Below, in pieces: positions 51,361 through 59,707 of a stretch of DNA of 64,000 nucleotides. Numbering within the stretch: position 1 is the stretch's first letter; each line of letters begins with the position of its first letter. A model generated the notes under the pieces. The model had not been told where the DNA came from. It searched no databases and saw only the letters and a list, made by a program, of their open reading frames with translations. This stretch comes from JANLSE01 sp038214135 (lineage in GTDB: Bacteria > Chloroflexota > Chloroflexia > Chloroflexales > Roseiflexaceae), in assembly GCA_038214135.1 (NCBI GenBank), contig JBBQSD010000015.1:4619-68618 (forward strand), in the 5' to 3' direction. The position numbers were made by a program, and so were the translations under genes.

Positions 51361-52347
51361 ATGAGTACATCATTGATATCGACTGATACACTTGCTCAGG
51401 CGCAAGCGGCGCTTGCTGCTGATCCAACAAATGCCAGCTTGCATGCCGAGCTGGGGATGGCCTATTTTTATCTGGATCGCTATAACGAAGCGTTTGCGGC
51501 ATTCCAGCAAGCGCTCGCCCTCAATCCAGATGATGTCGTCGCCCATAATGGTGTTGGGCGGGTGTATTACCATCTTGGCCCACCAGAGGCGGCGATTGCG
51601 GCATACACGCGGGCAATCACCATCGATCCACAGTTTGTACCGGGCTATTGGGGCTTGGGCATTCTGTACTTTGCCCAGCTTGGCCTGTATGACCAGGCGT
51701 TGGCGATATTTCAGCAGGGATTGGAGCGTAATCCACAGGAGGTTGGATTCTATGATGGCATTGGCCAAACCTATGCGCGCGCGGGTCATTTTGATCAGGC
51801 AATCGCTACCTACAACATGGTGGCCGAGCTTGTGCCAACCGATCCGTCAGCGGATGTCAATCTAAGCATTATCAATCTGCATCTGGGACAGTATTCGGCA
51901 GCGTTGGCAGCCATGCAACATGCAATCATACTTGCACCAGAGCATGCATGGCAGTATCGTGTGCTTGGATTTATTCATGATCGAATGGAATCTGCTGAAC
52001 AAGCAGTGATTGAACTGGAGCGAGCAGTTTCACTTGACCCAAGCGATTATGAGGCACATGGCGGTTTGGCACGCGCCTATCGAGTCGTTGGGCGGTCTGT
52101 CGCGGCGCAAGAATCCGAAGCACGAGGTCGGCCACTCGCAGAGCAGGAGGATGAGTATGCCCAGGCCTGCTTTGAATCGGTGATCGGCAATCTGGACGCA
52201 GCGGTCGATCTGCTTGAGATTGCGTTGGCGCGCAAGCAACTCACCGCAGGATGGGCGCGGATCGACCCTGAGTTTGTATTTCTCCAGGATCATCCACGCT
52301 ATCAGGCGTTGCTGGACCTCTACAGCGAAGTGACGCGTGAGAAGTGA
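51361..52347 (+). CDS. Tetratricopeptide repeat protein
   Basis: A 328-residue soluble protein built of about seven TPR units, for example ASLHAELGMAYFYLDRYNEA with FAAFQQALALNPDDV (about 24-58), VAHNGVGRVYYHLGPPEAA, PGYWGLGILYFAQLGLYDQA and GFYDGIGQTYARAGHFDQA. The last 60 residues (YAQACFESVIGNLDAAVDLLEIALARKQ, then AWARIDPEFVFLQDHPRYQALL) match the C-terminal cap seen in many bacterial TPR regulators. It has no catalytic domain and probably holds a protein complex together. The start is ATG 51361 after AAAGG. The longer frame is repeat-derived. Confidence 0.88.
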   Translation: MSTSLISTDTLAQAQAALAADPTNASLHAELGMAYFYLDRYNEAFAAFQQALALNPDDVVAHNGVGRVYYHLGPPEAAIAAYTRAITIDPQFVPGYWGLGILYFAQLGLYDQALAIFQQGLERNPQEVGFYDGIGQTYARAGHFDQAIATYNMVAELVPTDPSADVNLSIINLHLGQYSAALAAMQHAIILAPEHAWQYRVLGFIHDRMESAEQAVIELERAVSLDPSDYEAHGGLARAYRVVGRSVAAQESEARGRPLAEQEDEYAQACFESVIGNLDAAVDLLEIALARKQLTAGWARIDPEFVFLQDHPRYQALLDLYSEVTREK

Positions 52348-52465
52348 CGTGTGACGAGTATGAGGCGCATCAGAATGCTATCGCCCATGGATCAGCGTAA
52401 TCAATCATTCTGCACTTCGCTCTAGCTACGATGGGGCGTATGCGCTACGCTCCATCGCCTTTTGC
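52348..52465. other. Spacer between the converging TPR and kinase genes
   Basis: Contains an imperfect inverted repeat around ATGGGGCGTATGCGCTACGC (about 52430) and, extending into the kinase 3' end, a CTCCCATTGGGGGATGGGTG palindrome of the GGGAGAGGGG family. No gene is seen. Confidence 0.5.
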
Positions 52466-52954
52466 TCACCTATCTCCCATTGGGGGATGGGTGAGGGGCA
52501 CCAGTTCATCGGCGAATGGCGGCTGAAACCAGGATAACCACAAATCCAACTGTTCTTCGGTGACAACAAATGTGCCTGGTGGCAGGTTGGCGTTGCGCTT
52601 CGATAAGCGCGACCAGAGTTCATCACGGGTAACATTGAGAAAGTACAGCTCGACTCGCGCACCCAATGCTTCGGCCTGTGCCCGATAGTGCATGCGTTCC
52701 GCGCGTGACCAAAAGCCCCATTCGAGAATGACATCGCTGCCGAGTGTGAGCACCCTGGTTGCAACATCCCATTGCACTGCTTCAACTGGCGAACGTAATC
52801 GATCAAGCTCGGCTATATCCGAGGCATCCGCTAATATGGCCGCGATCCATTCATCTGGCGATAGGCGTAGTGCTGGTCGGGATTGTTCAAGCTGCCTGGC
52901 TAGCGTTGTCTTGCCTGATCCAGGTAAACCACAGATCAGCATGAGCGTTGCCAT
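52466..52954 (-). CDS. P-loop kinase-like ATPase (AAA_33 type)
   Basis: A 162-residue protein with Walker A CGLPGSGKTTLAR (about 7-19) near the start and LRLSPDEWIAAIL (about 28-40), then SDVILEWGFWSRAERMHYRAQAEALGARVELYFLNVTRDELWSRLSKRN. This is the pattern of zeta-toxin-like or small-molecule kinases of the AAA_33 group. ATG 52954 is chosen because MATLMLICGLPGSGKT is the family start. The C-terminal residues (ELVPLTHPPMGDR) are encoded by a repeat palindrome, so its end may have been modified by repeat insertion. No antitoxin partner is visible. Confidence 0.85.
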   Translation of the reverse strand: MATLMLICGLPGSGKTTLARQLEQSRPALRLSPDEWIAAILADASDIAELDRLRSPVEAVQWDVATRVLTLGSDVILEWGFWSRAERMHYRAQAEALGARVELYFLNVTRDELWSRLSKRNANLPPGTFVVTEEQLDLWLSWFQPPFADELVPLTHPPMGDR

Positions 52955-53102
52955 GGGTGTTCCTCTATCTGCTGATTGAGCGATTGTTGGATTAACCGAG
53001 GGCTGCTGCGAATTTGTTATACTAGCTGTGAAGAAACACACCATATGGTGCGCCAGATACGACTCTCGAGGATGCTGAAGCTCTTATGAATTGGATGATA
53101 GT

Positions 53103-54884
53103 ATGCCCCGTGCGCGCATTGCGCTTATTCGCGCCGCAATTGTGGCGGTTCTGGCGGGATTATGGATTGTCTGGCTTCAACCTGCCTTCACTGGTCGCGT
53201 AGAATCAATCAATATTGCCAATTTGTACCCTGCTGAGACAGGCATATATGGCGATTATCAATGGTCGCGAGCCGAGCTACCGCTGTTTGCGTATTTTTCC
53301 ACCCCACCGGATACTGCGCTTATCCGGCTACGATTGAGTGCTGGCCCAACGCCTGCCGATACGCGACCATTACACGTTCTGGCGACTGGATGGGCTGACG
53401 ATCTTGAGGTTCGTGGTGGTGCGCCACGCATCTATCAGTATCTGCTTGCGCCGGTTGGCCATGGCTTGTATATGGCTGGCCAGATCGCGCCGCTTGCAGC
53501 CACGGGCGGACGTGAACTTGGTGTTGCAATCTACCAGACAACGGCTATCCCGCTTGGCCCACACCTATGGGTGGCATTGATTGGGCCGGTGCTCGCAATG
53601 ATTGTTGGCGGAATTGCTGGCCTGCGTGGTTGGCGAGCGATCACATTGTTTGGGTATGCGCTACTGATCTATGCTCGCGAGCCGCGCCTGTTCTATGAAC
53701 CGCGCCTATGGGCGGAGGAAGGGCTGATCTATTTCTCCTATGCCGCTACCCACGAATGGTGGCGGGTGATTCTGGCTCCGCAACTTGGCTACTATGCGAT
53801 GTTTGCCAATTTCGCAGCGCTGCTGGCAGCGCCATTTGTGACGATACTGCTCGCATTGGTGATACAACTGCTTCCTGCGGTGCTGATCCTGTGGAGCGAT
53901 TCGCCATTGTGGGATGGGCGGCTCTGGCGGCGCGTTCTCGCATTGCTCGCGCTCGTTGTACCAATAAGTGGTGAGGTGTGGCTCAATACAATCAACAGCC
54001 AGTTTCACCTTGCGTTGGCTGCTGGGATTATACTGGCTATTCCTCCGGCCCGTGGAACAAAAGGCTGGCTGTATGCTGCATTGTTGGCGTTCATCGGGCT
54101 ATCGAGTCCATCTGCCTGTTTTCTGGTTCCGGCCTTTTGGTTGCGTTGGCAGAAGAATAAAGCAGGGCTGGCTGATGCAATAATCCTGACGGTTGCATTG
54201 GCGATACAGGGTGCGATTGCCTTCGGTTCGCTTGCCAATGCCGAGCTGCGTGGAGTTGGTGGGAGTATCGCGCTCTTGGATCGGGCGCATCCCAACTATC
54301 CGCCGACGATTGCACTCATTCTGGCGCTGCGGCTGGTGGTTACGCCGGTCCTTGGGTATATCTGGACGAGTGAACTCACCCAGTATGTGCTTGTGCTCTG
54401 GCGGTCGGCGGGATGGATGTACGAAGTGCTCGCTGCGGTAGTCTGTGGTGTTTTTGGCGGTGGCATTATTATCGCATGGCGGCGTGATCGGCGCGCAGTA
54501 AGCCACCATCTGCTTGTGGGCATCTTCTTGCTAGCGGCTGGATCAACGATAGTATCGCTTGGAGCAACGCGGATTGAGTTGCTTTCTCCGCTGACTGGAT
54601 CGCGCTATTATTATGCGCCAATTGCGCTGCTGTTCCTGGTTGTCGCGAGTTGGGTTGGTTCGAGCCGCCGCATACCACTTGCCATTCTACTTGCGATTGT
54701 GATCGGCCATTCCGTTGTTGCTTACCGTGCAACATTGCCACAGGCATACGATTGGTCGCTGTGGGATTTGGAAGTTGCCCGCTGGCGCATCGAGCCTGAA
54801 TATGCCCTGAAGACCTGGCCACGTGGTTGGCGGATGAAGATTGCACCTGTGCATCCGTTGACCATAGCACCCCAACAACAATAG
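53103..54884 (+). CDS. Polytopic membrane protein, GT-C glycosyltransferase-like
   Basis: A 593-residue protein. A first membrane segment (IVAVLAGLWIVWLQPAF) is followed by a periplasmic beta-rich domain of about 110 residues and then about 10-11 helices. REPRLFYEPRLWAEEGLIYFSYA (about 198-220) lies between helices and contains the acidic motif expected in the first loop of GT-C transferases. WLNTINSQFHLALAAG and SPSACFLVPAFWLRW follow. A short polar C-terminus ends the protein. It may transfer sugar from a lipid carrier. No specific family is recognised. ATG 53103 is chosen over the TTG at 53091. It stands alone, divergent from the kinase gene. Confidence 0.65.
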   Translation: MPRARIALIRAAIVAVLAGLWIVWLQPAFTGRVESINIANLYPAETGIYGDYQWSRAELPLFAYFSTPPDTALIRLRLSAGPTPADTRPLHVLATGWADDLEVRGGAPRIYQYLLAPVGHGLYMAGQIAPLAATGGRELGVAIYQTTAIPLGPHLWVALIGPVLAMIVGGIAGLRGWRAITLFGYALLIYAREPRLFYEPRLWAEEGLIYFSYAATHEWWRVILAPQLGYYAMFANFAALLAAPFVTILLALVIQLLPAVLILWSDSPLWDGRLWRRVLALLALVVPISGEVWLNTINSQFHLALAAGIILAIPPARGTKGWLYAALLAFIGLSSPSACFLVPAFWLRWQKNKAGLADAIILTVALAIQGAIAFGSLANAELRGVGGSIALLDRAHPNYPPTIALILALRLVVTPVLGYIWTSELTQYVLVLWRSAGWMYEVLAAVVCGVFGGGIIIAWRRDRRAVSHHLLVGIFLLAAGSTIVSLGATRIELLSPLTGSRYYYAPIALLFLVVASWVGSSRRIPLAILLAIVIGHSVVAYRATLPQAYDWSLWDLEVARWRIEPEYALKTWPRGWRMKIAPVHPLTIAPQQQ

Positions 54885-55075
54885 TCGCTGTTTCGACATG
54901 CTGCTGACATGAGATTACCCCCATCCATTTTCAGTGATCTGATCTATACTGCACCCATCCAAAACCCAACATCGCCTGCATACGTCCTGCCATCCTTTTA
55001 TGTGATTGAAAGGAGGAAGCGTCACGCTGACTGATACCTGTGGGATTTTGGGCGAGCCTTGCACAGGAGGATCAC
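54885..55075. other. Leader-like region with two strong Shine-Dalgarno sequences
   Basis: Contains TATACT (about 54946, a possible -10) and GAAAGGAGGAAG (about 55008-55019), followed after 50 bp by ACAGGAGGATCAC before ATG 55076. The first site has no ATG in the right position. The arrangement resembles 50992-51061. No other gene is visible. Confidence 0.4.
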
Positions 55076-55276
55076 ATGGCTGATCAACCAAGCTTCCCCA
55101 TACCCCCATTGGCCCATTACCGCGCCTTTATATGCCACCTGCCCCATCACAGTGGCGGAATCGCGTCGGTGCTGCTATCTGGCCAGGCAAGATGCAGTGC
55201 GCCTGTATCTGCCCAGGTGATTACCGGAATGAGATGTGTGAAAGTAGCTGGTTCTATGCTGATGGAGCCGGTGTAG
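55076..55276 (+). CDS. Possible 66-residue protein overlapping the DUF2264 3' end
   Basis: ATG 55076 has AGGAGG seven bases upstream. The frame (MADQPSFPIPPLAHYRAFIC and so on) continues to 55276, but its second two-thirds lie antisense to the DUF2264 gene, whose protein there is well conserved in character. Probably only the first 25 codons ever belonged to a gene, that is, the 5' stub of a lost gene. No family. Confidence 0.3.
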   Translation: MADQPSFPIPPLAHYRAFICHLPHHSGGIASVLLSGQARCSAPVSAQVITGMRCVKVAGSMLMEPV

Positions 55277-57051
55277 ATAAGGCATGCCAGATCGTGGATT
55301 GGCTTGAGCTGCGTGACACTCAGGAGCGGCAAGACATACTCGCCATAGACGCTATTCAGATCGGTGCGGCCACACCATGCGCTTGCACGGCGCTGCCCAT
55401 CATAGCCAAATAATCGCCGTATTGCCACCATGCGGCCATGAACTGCTGCGGATTCCCATCCTTCCGCCACATTACTGATAATTTCCGGGGTGTCGCCAGT
55501 ATCGTAGCCAAGCGGTGCAGGCCCTTCGAGCGCGCCAATTGGCCCGTTTGCCTGTAGATCAAGCGTAACGCGATGAACACGCACATGCAGCTCGCCACGC
55601 ACCACAATGATTGTCTCGATGGTGTGTGCGCCACCGCCGATCTGCTGGACATAACGCATGCGTAGCCAGCCTGGCTCGCCAATCGCGAATGCGCTGGTTC
55701 CTGTTCGATGGGCCAACTGCTCACCATAGACCAGGCACAGCATTGAGTCAGGGCCGGGTGCGCCATCGGCTAGGCCGACATTGAACGGACCAGCGGTGGC
55801 ATACAGGTATTTATCATACTTGGCCGGGTAGTAGCCGCTGCTGCCAGCATTAAAACGCTGAATTGCGCCGCTTGTTTGTGTTCCAACAAGCAGCCAGCCT
55901 GGTTGCGGAATTGCTCGTACAAAGCTGGCCTGTTCAACCGGCAGTGGTTCTTCTGCCACACTCCAGAATGGATCATCATCGGCCAGTGCCCACAGCCCGG
56001 CAAAGGCCAGCATCGCCCAATAGACGGCACCAGTCGAGATGTAGGATTCTCGTACTGCGTTGCTGCCAGTGGCGGTGAGCGATTGGCGTAGTGTTCCATC
56101 TGGCCGTAGCGCGCCATGATCAACATACCAGCGCAGATGGCGGCCAACTAGGCGGCGCAGCATACCGACTGAGTGGGGCCAGACTCCATGCTGATAGGCC
56201 CATAGTGGCGCGGCAAGCCGGGCGAATTTATAGCTCAGGCTGCGGCCATATTCGGTATAGGCACCATCGGCAGCAAAGAAATAGGGGTAGTGGGCCATGC
56301 GCTGTTGGATTCGATCAAGCAGCAACGTACGCCGCCGTGGTTGCGAAGCGCCATCACAGGCAGCCCAGGCCAGTTCGTGGGTCGTAAACACCCACCAGTT
56401 ATAGTCATCGAACTTCTGCTCACCGCGTTTGGCTGCATCATCATACCAGCCGCCGCCGCTTGTTACTCCTTCCAGATACTCAAGCCCTGAGTCAATCGTG
56501 GCCTGATTATGGGAGGCACCAAGCGCCTTACGAGCGGCGTGGTTGAGTACCCAGAACAGTGCCCAGTTGCTGTGCCATGCTGCTGGCATCTGGCCAAACT
56601 GATCCAACCAGGCGATCAGATTCTCACGCTCACTCGCACTCATCTGATCCCAGATCCGCGCACGGGATTGCCATGTCGCAAACGCAACTTGCCCGGTCTC
56701 GACGGTTCGCTGATCATATTCGGCGCGTGGCGGCGGGTTGCCCCAGAACCCACGGCTCTGCGGATTCGTTCCGCCAATCAATGCATGCCTGGTGAGTTGT
56801 TCGAGATCATAGCTTGCGCCACGCCAGCGCAGAATTGCCGGGCGTTCGGGGCGTGAAAGCCAGCCCCCCAGGCCCCATAGCATCCGGGTAACGCCCTCAT
56901 AGCTACCGCCAGCATCCTCTGGATTGGGGATACCATCGAGCAGCACCCTCGCACCGCTTGAGTCCAGGCTATTGGCCCAGCCCGCAACAATCCGCGACCA
57001 GAGATCAAGGGCTTCTGCATAGGTGAAGGGATCGGTGTTAGTGATTGCCAT
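55147..57051 (-). CDS. DUF2264 domain protein
   Basis: A 634-residue soluble protein. The first 400 residues are an alpha/alpha toroid of the kind found in polysaccharide lyases and unsaturated glucuronyl hydrolases: NTDPFTYAEALDLWSRIVAGWANSL, SWLSRPE-like GWLSRPERPAILRWRG, NPQSRGFWGNPPPRAEYDQRTVETGQVAFA, NNWALFW-like SNWALFWVLNH, YNWWVFTTHELAWAACD and DGAYTEYGRSLSYKFARLAAPLW. The final 230 residues are a beta-rich domain. This order is DUF2264, proposed to act on glycans; the activity is not established. It lies downstream of a LacI-type gene on the same strand, with a repeat palindrome of about 60 bp between them. Confidence 0.88.
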   Translation of the reverse strand: MAITNTDPFTYAEALDLWSRIVAGWANSLDSSGARVLLDGIPNPEDAGGSYEGVTRMLWGLGGWLSRPERPAILRWRGASYDLEQLTRHALIGGTNPQSRGFWGNPPPRAEYDQRTVETGQVAFATWQSRARIWDQMSASERENLIAWLDQFGQMPAAWHSNWALFWVLNHAARKALGASHNQATIDSGLEYLEGVTSGGGWYDDAAKRGEQKFDDYNWWVFTTHELAWAACDGASQPRRRTLLLDRIQQRMAHYPYFFAADGAYTEYGRSLSYKFARLAAPLWAYQHGVWPHSVGMLRRLVGRHLRWYVDHGALRPDGTLRQSLTATGSNAVRESYISTGAVYWAMLAFAGLWALADDDPFWSVAEEPLPVEQASFVRAIPQPGWLLVGTQTSGAIQRFNAGSSGYYPAKYDKYLYATAGPFNVGLADGAPGPDSMLCLVYGEQLAHRTGTSAFAIGEPGWLRMRYVQQIGGGAHTIETIIVVRGELHVRVHRVTLDLQANGPIGALEGPAPLGYDTGDTPEIISNVAEGWESAAVHGRMVAIRRLFGYDGQRRASAWCGRTDLNSVYGEYVLPLLSVTQLKPIHDLACLIYTGSISIEPATFTHLIPVITWADTGALHLAWPDSSTDAIPPL

Positions 57052-57116
57052 TGGCTCTTTTTACTGATGCCGCTGTGCGCGGCTGGCTGCAATCAATGAA
57101 TGATTGTGGTGGTTCC

Positions 57117-57200
57117 CTCACCCCTAACCCCTCTCCCAGTGGGAGAGGGACAGCGCAGCAGGGGTGAGGGCATTCTGACTCCTGGCTCCTGAATACTCGG
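57117..57200. repeat. CCCTCACCCC palindrome plus heptamer arm
   Basis: CCCTCACCCCTAACCCCTCT and its inverse (GGGAGAGGGACAGCG, GGGGTGAGGG) form a hairpin (57117-57170), followed by TTCTGACTCCTGGCTCCTGA (57172-57191). Lies between lacI-like and DUF2264 genes, where it may reduce read-through. Confidence 0.7.
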
Positions 57201-57203
57201 TTC

Positions 57204-58220
57204 TCATTCGTGCCGTGCGGTGCTCGCCCGTATAATCACATGCGTTGGGAAGTGCTCGATCTGGGCTTCGGAGCGGCCTGGTTGCAGTGCGAGTTCCATA
57301 GCGCACACACCCATTTCGCGCATCGGCACCCGTACCGTTGTCAGTGCTGGGGTGACATCCGAAGCGAGTGGGATATCGCCAAAGCCGACCACGGAAATAT
57401 CTTCGGGGACGCGGATGTTGCGGCTGCGCAGTGCCGATAGGGCACCAACGGCCATAACATCATTGAGCGTAAAGATCGCACTGAGCGCCGGGTTGCGCTC
57501 GATCAGCGTCAGCGCCGCCTTGGCACCGCCATCTCGCGAGAAATCGCCATTGACGATCAGATCGGGCCTGAGTGTGATGCCGCGCTCTTCGAGGCCCAAC
57601 CGAAAGCTGCCAAGCCGATCACGGGTGGTTGTCAGCAGTGCCGGGCCGCCAATCACGCCAATCGAACGATGGCCAAGATCTGTGAGCAGATGGGCCAGCG
57701 CATGGGCACCACCAGAATTATCTGGCACCACCGCATCGCCAACAATCTGGTGTCGGCCAATAAAGACTACCCGGCCACCAGTGGCAATAAACGTCTCGAT
57801 CTGGCGGGCAATTGCACGGCTGTAGTCGTGTTCTTCGAGGCCGCTGCCAGAGAGAATCAGCGCCTCGACGCGTTGGGCATGCAGCAGGCGCACATATTCA
57901 ATCTCGCGAATGGGATCGCGATAGCTATTACAGATCGTCACCAGGCGGCCACGCTCGCTAGCCACACTCTGGATTCCGCGCATGATCTCGGAGAAGTATG
58001 GATCGCTCACATCATGAACGATCACACCAACCAACTGGGTATTGGCACGCACCAGGGCCTGGGCCTGGGCATTGGGCACATAGCTTAGTTCGCGGGCTGC
58101 TTCGAGTACTCGCTGGCGCAGATCCTCGGTAACACTGCGCTTGCTGCCATTCAGCACTCGTGAAGCCGTCGCCAGCGATACGCCGGCTCGTTCTGCAACC
58201 TCAGCAAGCGTTGCTGTCAT
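57204..58220 (-). CDS. LacI-family transcriptional regulator
   Basis: A 338-residue repressor: the HTH (TATLAEVAERAGVSLATASRVLNGSKRSVTEDLRQRVLEAARELSYVPN, 2-50), including the hinge helix ALVRANTQ, and a sugar-binding domain with VIVHDVSDPYFSEIMRGIQSVA, VVFIGR, HALAHLLTDLGHRSIGVIGGP, and VPEDISVVGFGDIPLASDVTPALTTVRVPMREMG, all in typical order. ATG 58220 has GAGG six bases upstream. The promoter and a palindromic operator upstream suggest self-control. Its target probably includes the DUF2264 gene downstream, so the ligand is likely a sugar or oligosaccharide (inference). Confidence 0.95.
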   Translation of the reverse strand: MTATLAEVAERAGVSLATASRVLNGSKRSVTEDLRQRVLEAARELSYVPNAQAQALVRANTQLVGVIVHDVSDPYFSEIMRGIQSVASERGRLVTICNSYRDPIREIEYVRLLHAQRVEALILSGSGLEEHDYSRAIARQIETFIATGGRVVFIGRHQIVGDAVVPDNSGGAHALAHLLTDLGHRSIGVIGGPALLTTTRDRLGSFRLGLEERGITLRPDLIVNGDFSRDGGAKAALTLIERNPALSAIFTLNDVMAVGALSALRSRNIRVPEDISVVGFGDIPLASDVTPALTTVRVPMREMGVCAMELALQPGRSEAQIEHFPTHVIIRASTARHE

Positions 58221-58251
58221 GAACTGCCTCATCTCGGGACATGCTGTTCTT

Positions 58252-58265
58252 GGAAAACCCTTTCC
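58252..58265. promoter_or_regulatory. Candidate operator GGAAA-N4-TTTCC
   Basis: A perfect 5-bp inverted repeat with a 4-bp centre (GGAAAACCCTTTCC). Position: immediately downstream of the -10 of the lacI-like gene's own promoter, 30-45 bp before its ATG. LacI-family operators are commonly of this form and place. Confidence 0.5.
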
Positions 58266-58269
58266 GCGC

Positions 58270-58298
58270 AGAATAGCGCGTACCTAGTGGTCTGTCAA
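58270..58298 (-). promoter_or_regulatory. Sigma70-type promoter of the lacI-like gene
   Basis: On the minus strand, TTGACA (58298-58293) and TATTCT (58275-58270) are separated by exactly 17 bp. The predicted start falls at about 58263, inside the candidate operator. Confidence 0.65.
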
Positions 58299-58311
58299 GC
58301 TATTCGAGAAC

Positions 58312-58400
58312 CGAGTATTCAGCAGTCAGGAGTCAGAATGCCCTCACCGCGGACCTTCTCCGACTGGGAGAGGGAGGCACAGCAGGGTGAGGGAGCGGTT
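58312..58400. repeat. Heptamer arm followed by a CCCTCACC...GGTGAGGG palindrome
   Basis: TATTCAGCAGTCAGGAGTCA (58315-58334), then CCCTCACCGCGGACC and GGGAGAGGG and GGTGAGGG at 58340-58393. Lies between the lacI-like promoter and the alpha/beta hydrolase stop. Confidence 0.7.
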
Positions 58401-58414
58401 TCCTGCGGAACGGG

Positions 58415-59245
58415 CTATGCAATAAACTCAAACAACACTTGATTGAATGCCTGGGTATGTTCAAGCACAGGGTCATGCCCGCAGTTCTCGAAGATCTGCA
58501 CGCGATTGTTGGGAAGACGTTTCGCTGCCGTTTCTGCATGGGCTACAGGAACGATTTGATCCTGCATTCCCCAGACAACGAGTACGGGTTGGGCGATTGA
58601 TGAAAGCCCAGCGACATTCGGGCCATACATGCTTTTAGATTGCCCAAACAGATTGCCATTCGCTCGTAGGGTTTTCAGGAATGCTTGATGCGCACCGGGC
58701 TGCGTGATCATCTCATAGTCCCGATCAAGTAACGCAGCGGTCATTATCGATGGGTCATGCACAAAGAACTTGGCTGATTCAGCGGCACCTGCGCGGTTCG
58801 GGCGCGTGAGCTTTTCTCCAAGCAGTGGAAGGCTGGCTATCCGCAGGAGCAGAGCACATTCTTGTCCCAAGCCAGCACTGGAAATTAACACCAGCTTCTG
58901 GACAATGTCTGGATACAGGAGCGCCAGCCGTGTGGCAATAGCACCACCAAGTGAATGCCCAACTACATAGGCGCGCTCGATCTTCAGCGCTGCCATGAAA
59001 TCTCGGACGAACTGTGCAAAGTCGGCGATTGAATACGAGAATGTCTGTGACTTGTCGGTTCGGCCATGGCCCGGCAAATCAATGGCATATACCCGATGGC
59101 GCGAGGCCAACAGATCAAAACATGGCAACCACTGCTCGATATACCCACTCATCCCATGCAGCAAGATAATTGCCGCGCCCTGGTTACCCGCGGCCCAGTA
59201 ACGTGTCCTGATCGCCCCAATCGTGATGTAACGATCCTCTTGCAT
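58415..59245 (-). CDS. Alpha/beta hydrolase
   Basis: A 276-residue enzyme with AIILLHGMSGYIEQW (oxyanion-hole HG), VYAIDLPGHGRTDK, the nucleophile elbow YVVGHSLGGAIATRLAL (Ser, about 96), LVVWGMQDQIVPV (Asp, about 228) and FENCGHDPVLEH (His, about 256). The order is that of meta-cleavage-product hydrolases, haloperoxidases and similar esterases; the substrate is not predictable. GGAGG lies five bases before the second of two adjacent ATG codons (59245), which is therefore chosen. It is flanked by repeats and not evidently part of an operon. Confidence 0.9.
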   Translation of the reverse strand: MQEDRYITIGAIRTRYWAAGNQGAAIILLHGMSGYIEQWLPCFDLLASRHRVYAIDLPGHGRTDKSQTFSYSIADFAQFVRDFMAALKIERAYVVGHSLGGAIATRLALLYPDIVQKLVLISSAGLGQECALLLRIASLPLLGEKLTRPNRAGAAESAKFFVHDPSIMTAALLDRDYEMITQPGAHQAFLKTLRANGNLFGQSKSMYGPNVAGLSSIAQPVLVVWGMQDQIVPVAHAETAAKRLPNNRVQIFENCGHDPVLEHTQAFNQVLFEFIA

Positions 59246-59248
59246 CAT

Positions 59249-59650
59249 AGCCTCCGTTCTGTATGATTATGTGTGCTGTTGAACCTCCATTATTGTGATT
59301 ATTGCGTGTGAACTGTCGCACTCCCTGAGTCGTATGCTAAATCGCAGATGCAGCATATGATGGGCAAGTATAGCATAGGCCAGAAGTATGCAGTACCCAA
59401 CCAGATGGAACGGTTCCCGGACGAGGGTGCGGAAGGGAACCGACGCTGTGAGCAAAAGATTACGTGTGTAAAAACAATGCCACACAATGAGTAGGGGGCG
59501 CAGCAGCGGCCTGGCTTGAGCAACCGCCTTCTATAGATGCATGCTGCTGCTACGCCCGTAAGGCGTCATTGCCGATCACTGGTTGCCTCAAGCAGGTGAC
59601 CGTACTTGTCACACCGTTCCTCGATAATTTGCCAAAACCCACCAGAAACC
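59249..59650. repeat. Repeat-rich spacer upstream of the WYL gene
   Basis: Holds GATGGAACGGTTCCCGG (about 59403) with GGAAGGGAACC, and a GCAGCAGC...GCTGCTGC element (59491-59560: GTAGGGGGCGCAGCAGC on the left, GCTGCTGCTACGCCC on the right). A further inverted pair, CCTGGCTTGAGCAACC and GGTTGCCTCAAGCAGG, lies at about 59510 and 59581. No gene is seen. Confidence 0.65.
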
Positions 59651-59673
59651 CCGCGTGTTTTACGGCGTTTGTT

Positions 59674-59682
59674 TGCTACACT
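59674..59682 (+). promoter_or_regulatory. Extended -10 promoter of the WYL gene
   Basis: TGC-TACACT forms an extended -10 element; the -35 is poor. The predicted start near 59689 gives a leader of about 20 nt and fits ATG 59708, after GAAGGAGA, rather than the earlier in-frame codons. Confidence 0.45.
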
Positions 59683-59707
59683 CGTGGCATATGTGAAGGA
59701 GATCGTG

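Noticed and set aside
52466..52954. Zeta toxin of a toxin-antitoxin pair
   Set aside because: P-loop and size fit loosely, but no small antitoxin gene is next to it. Left as a P-loop kinase.
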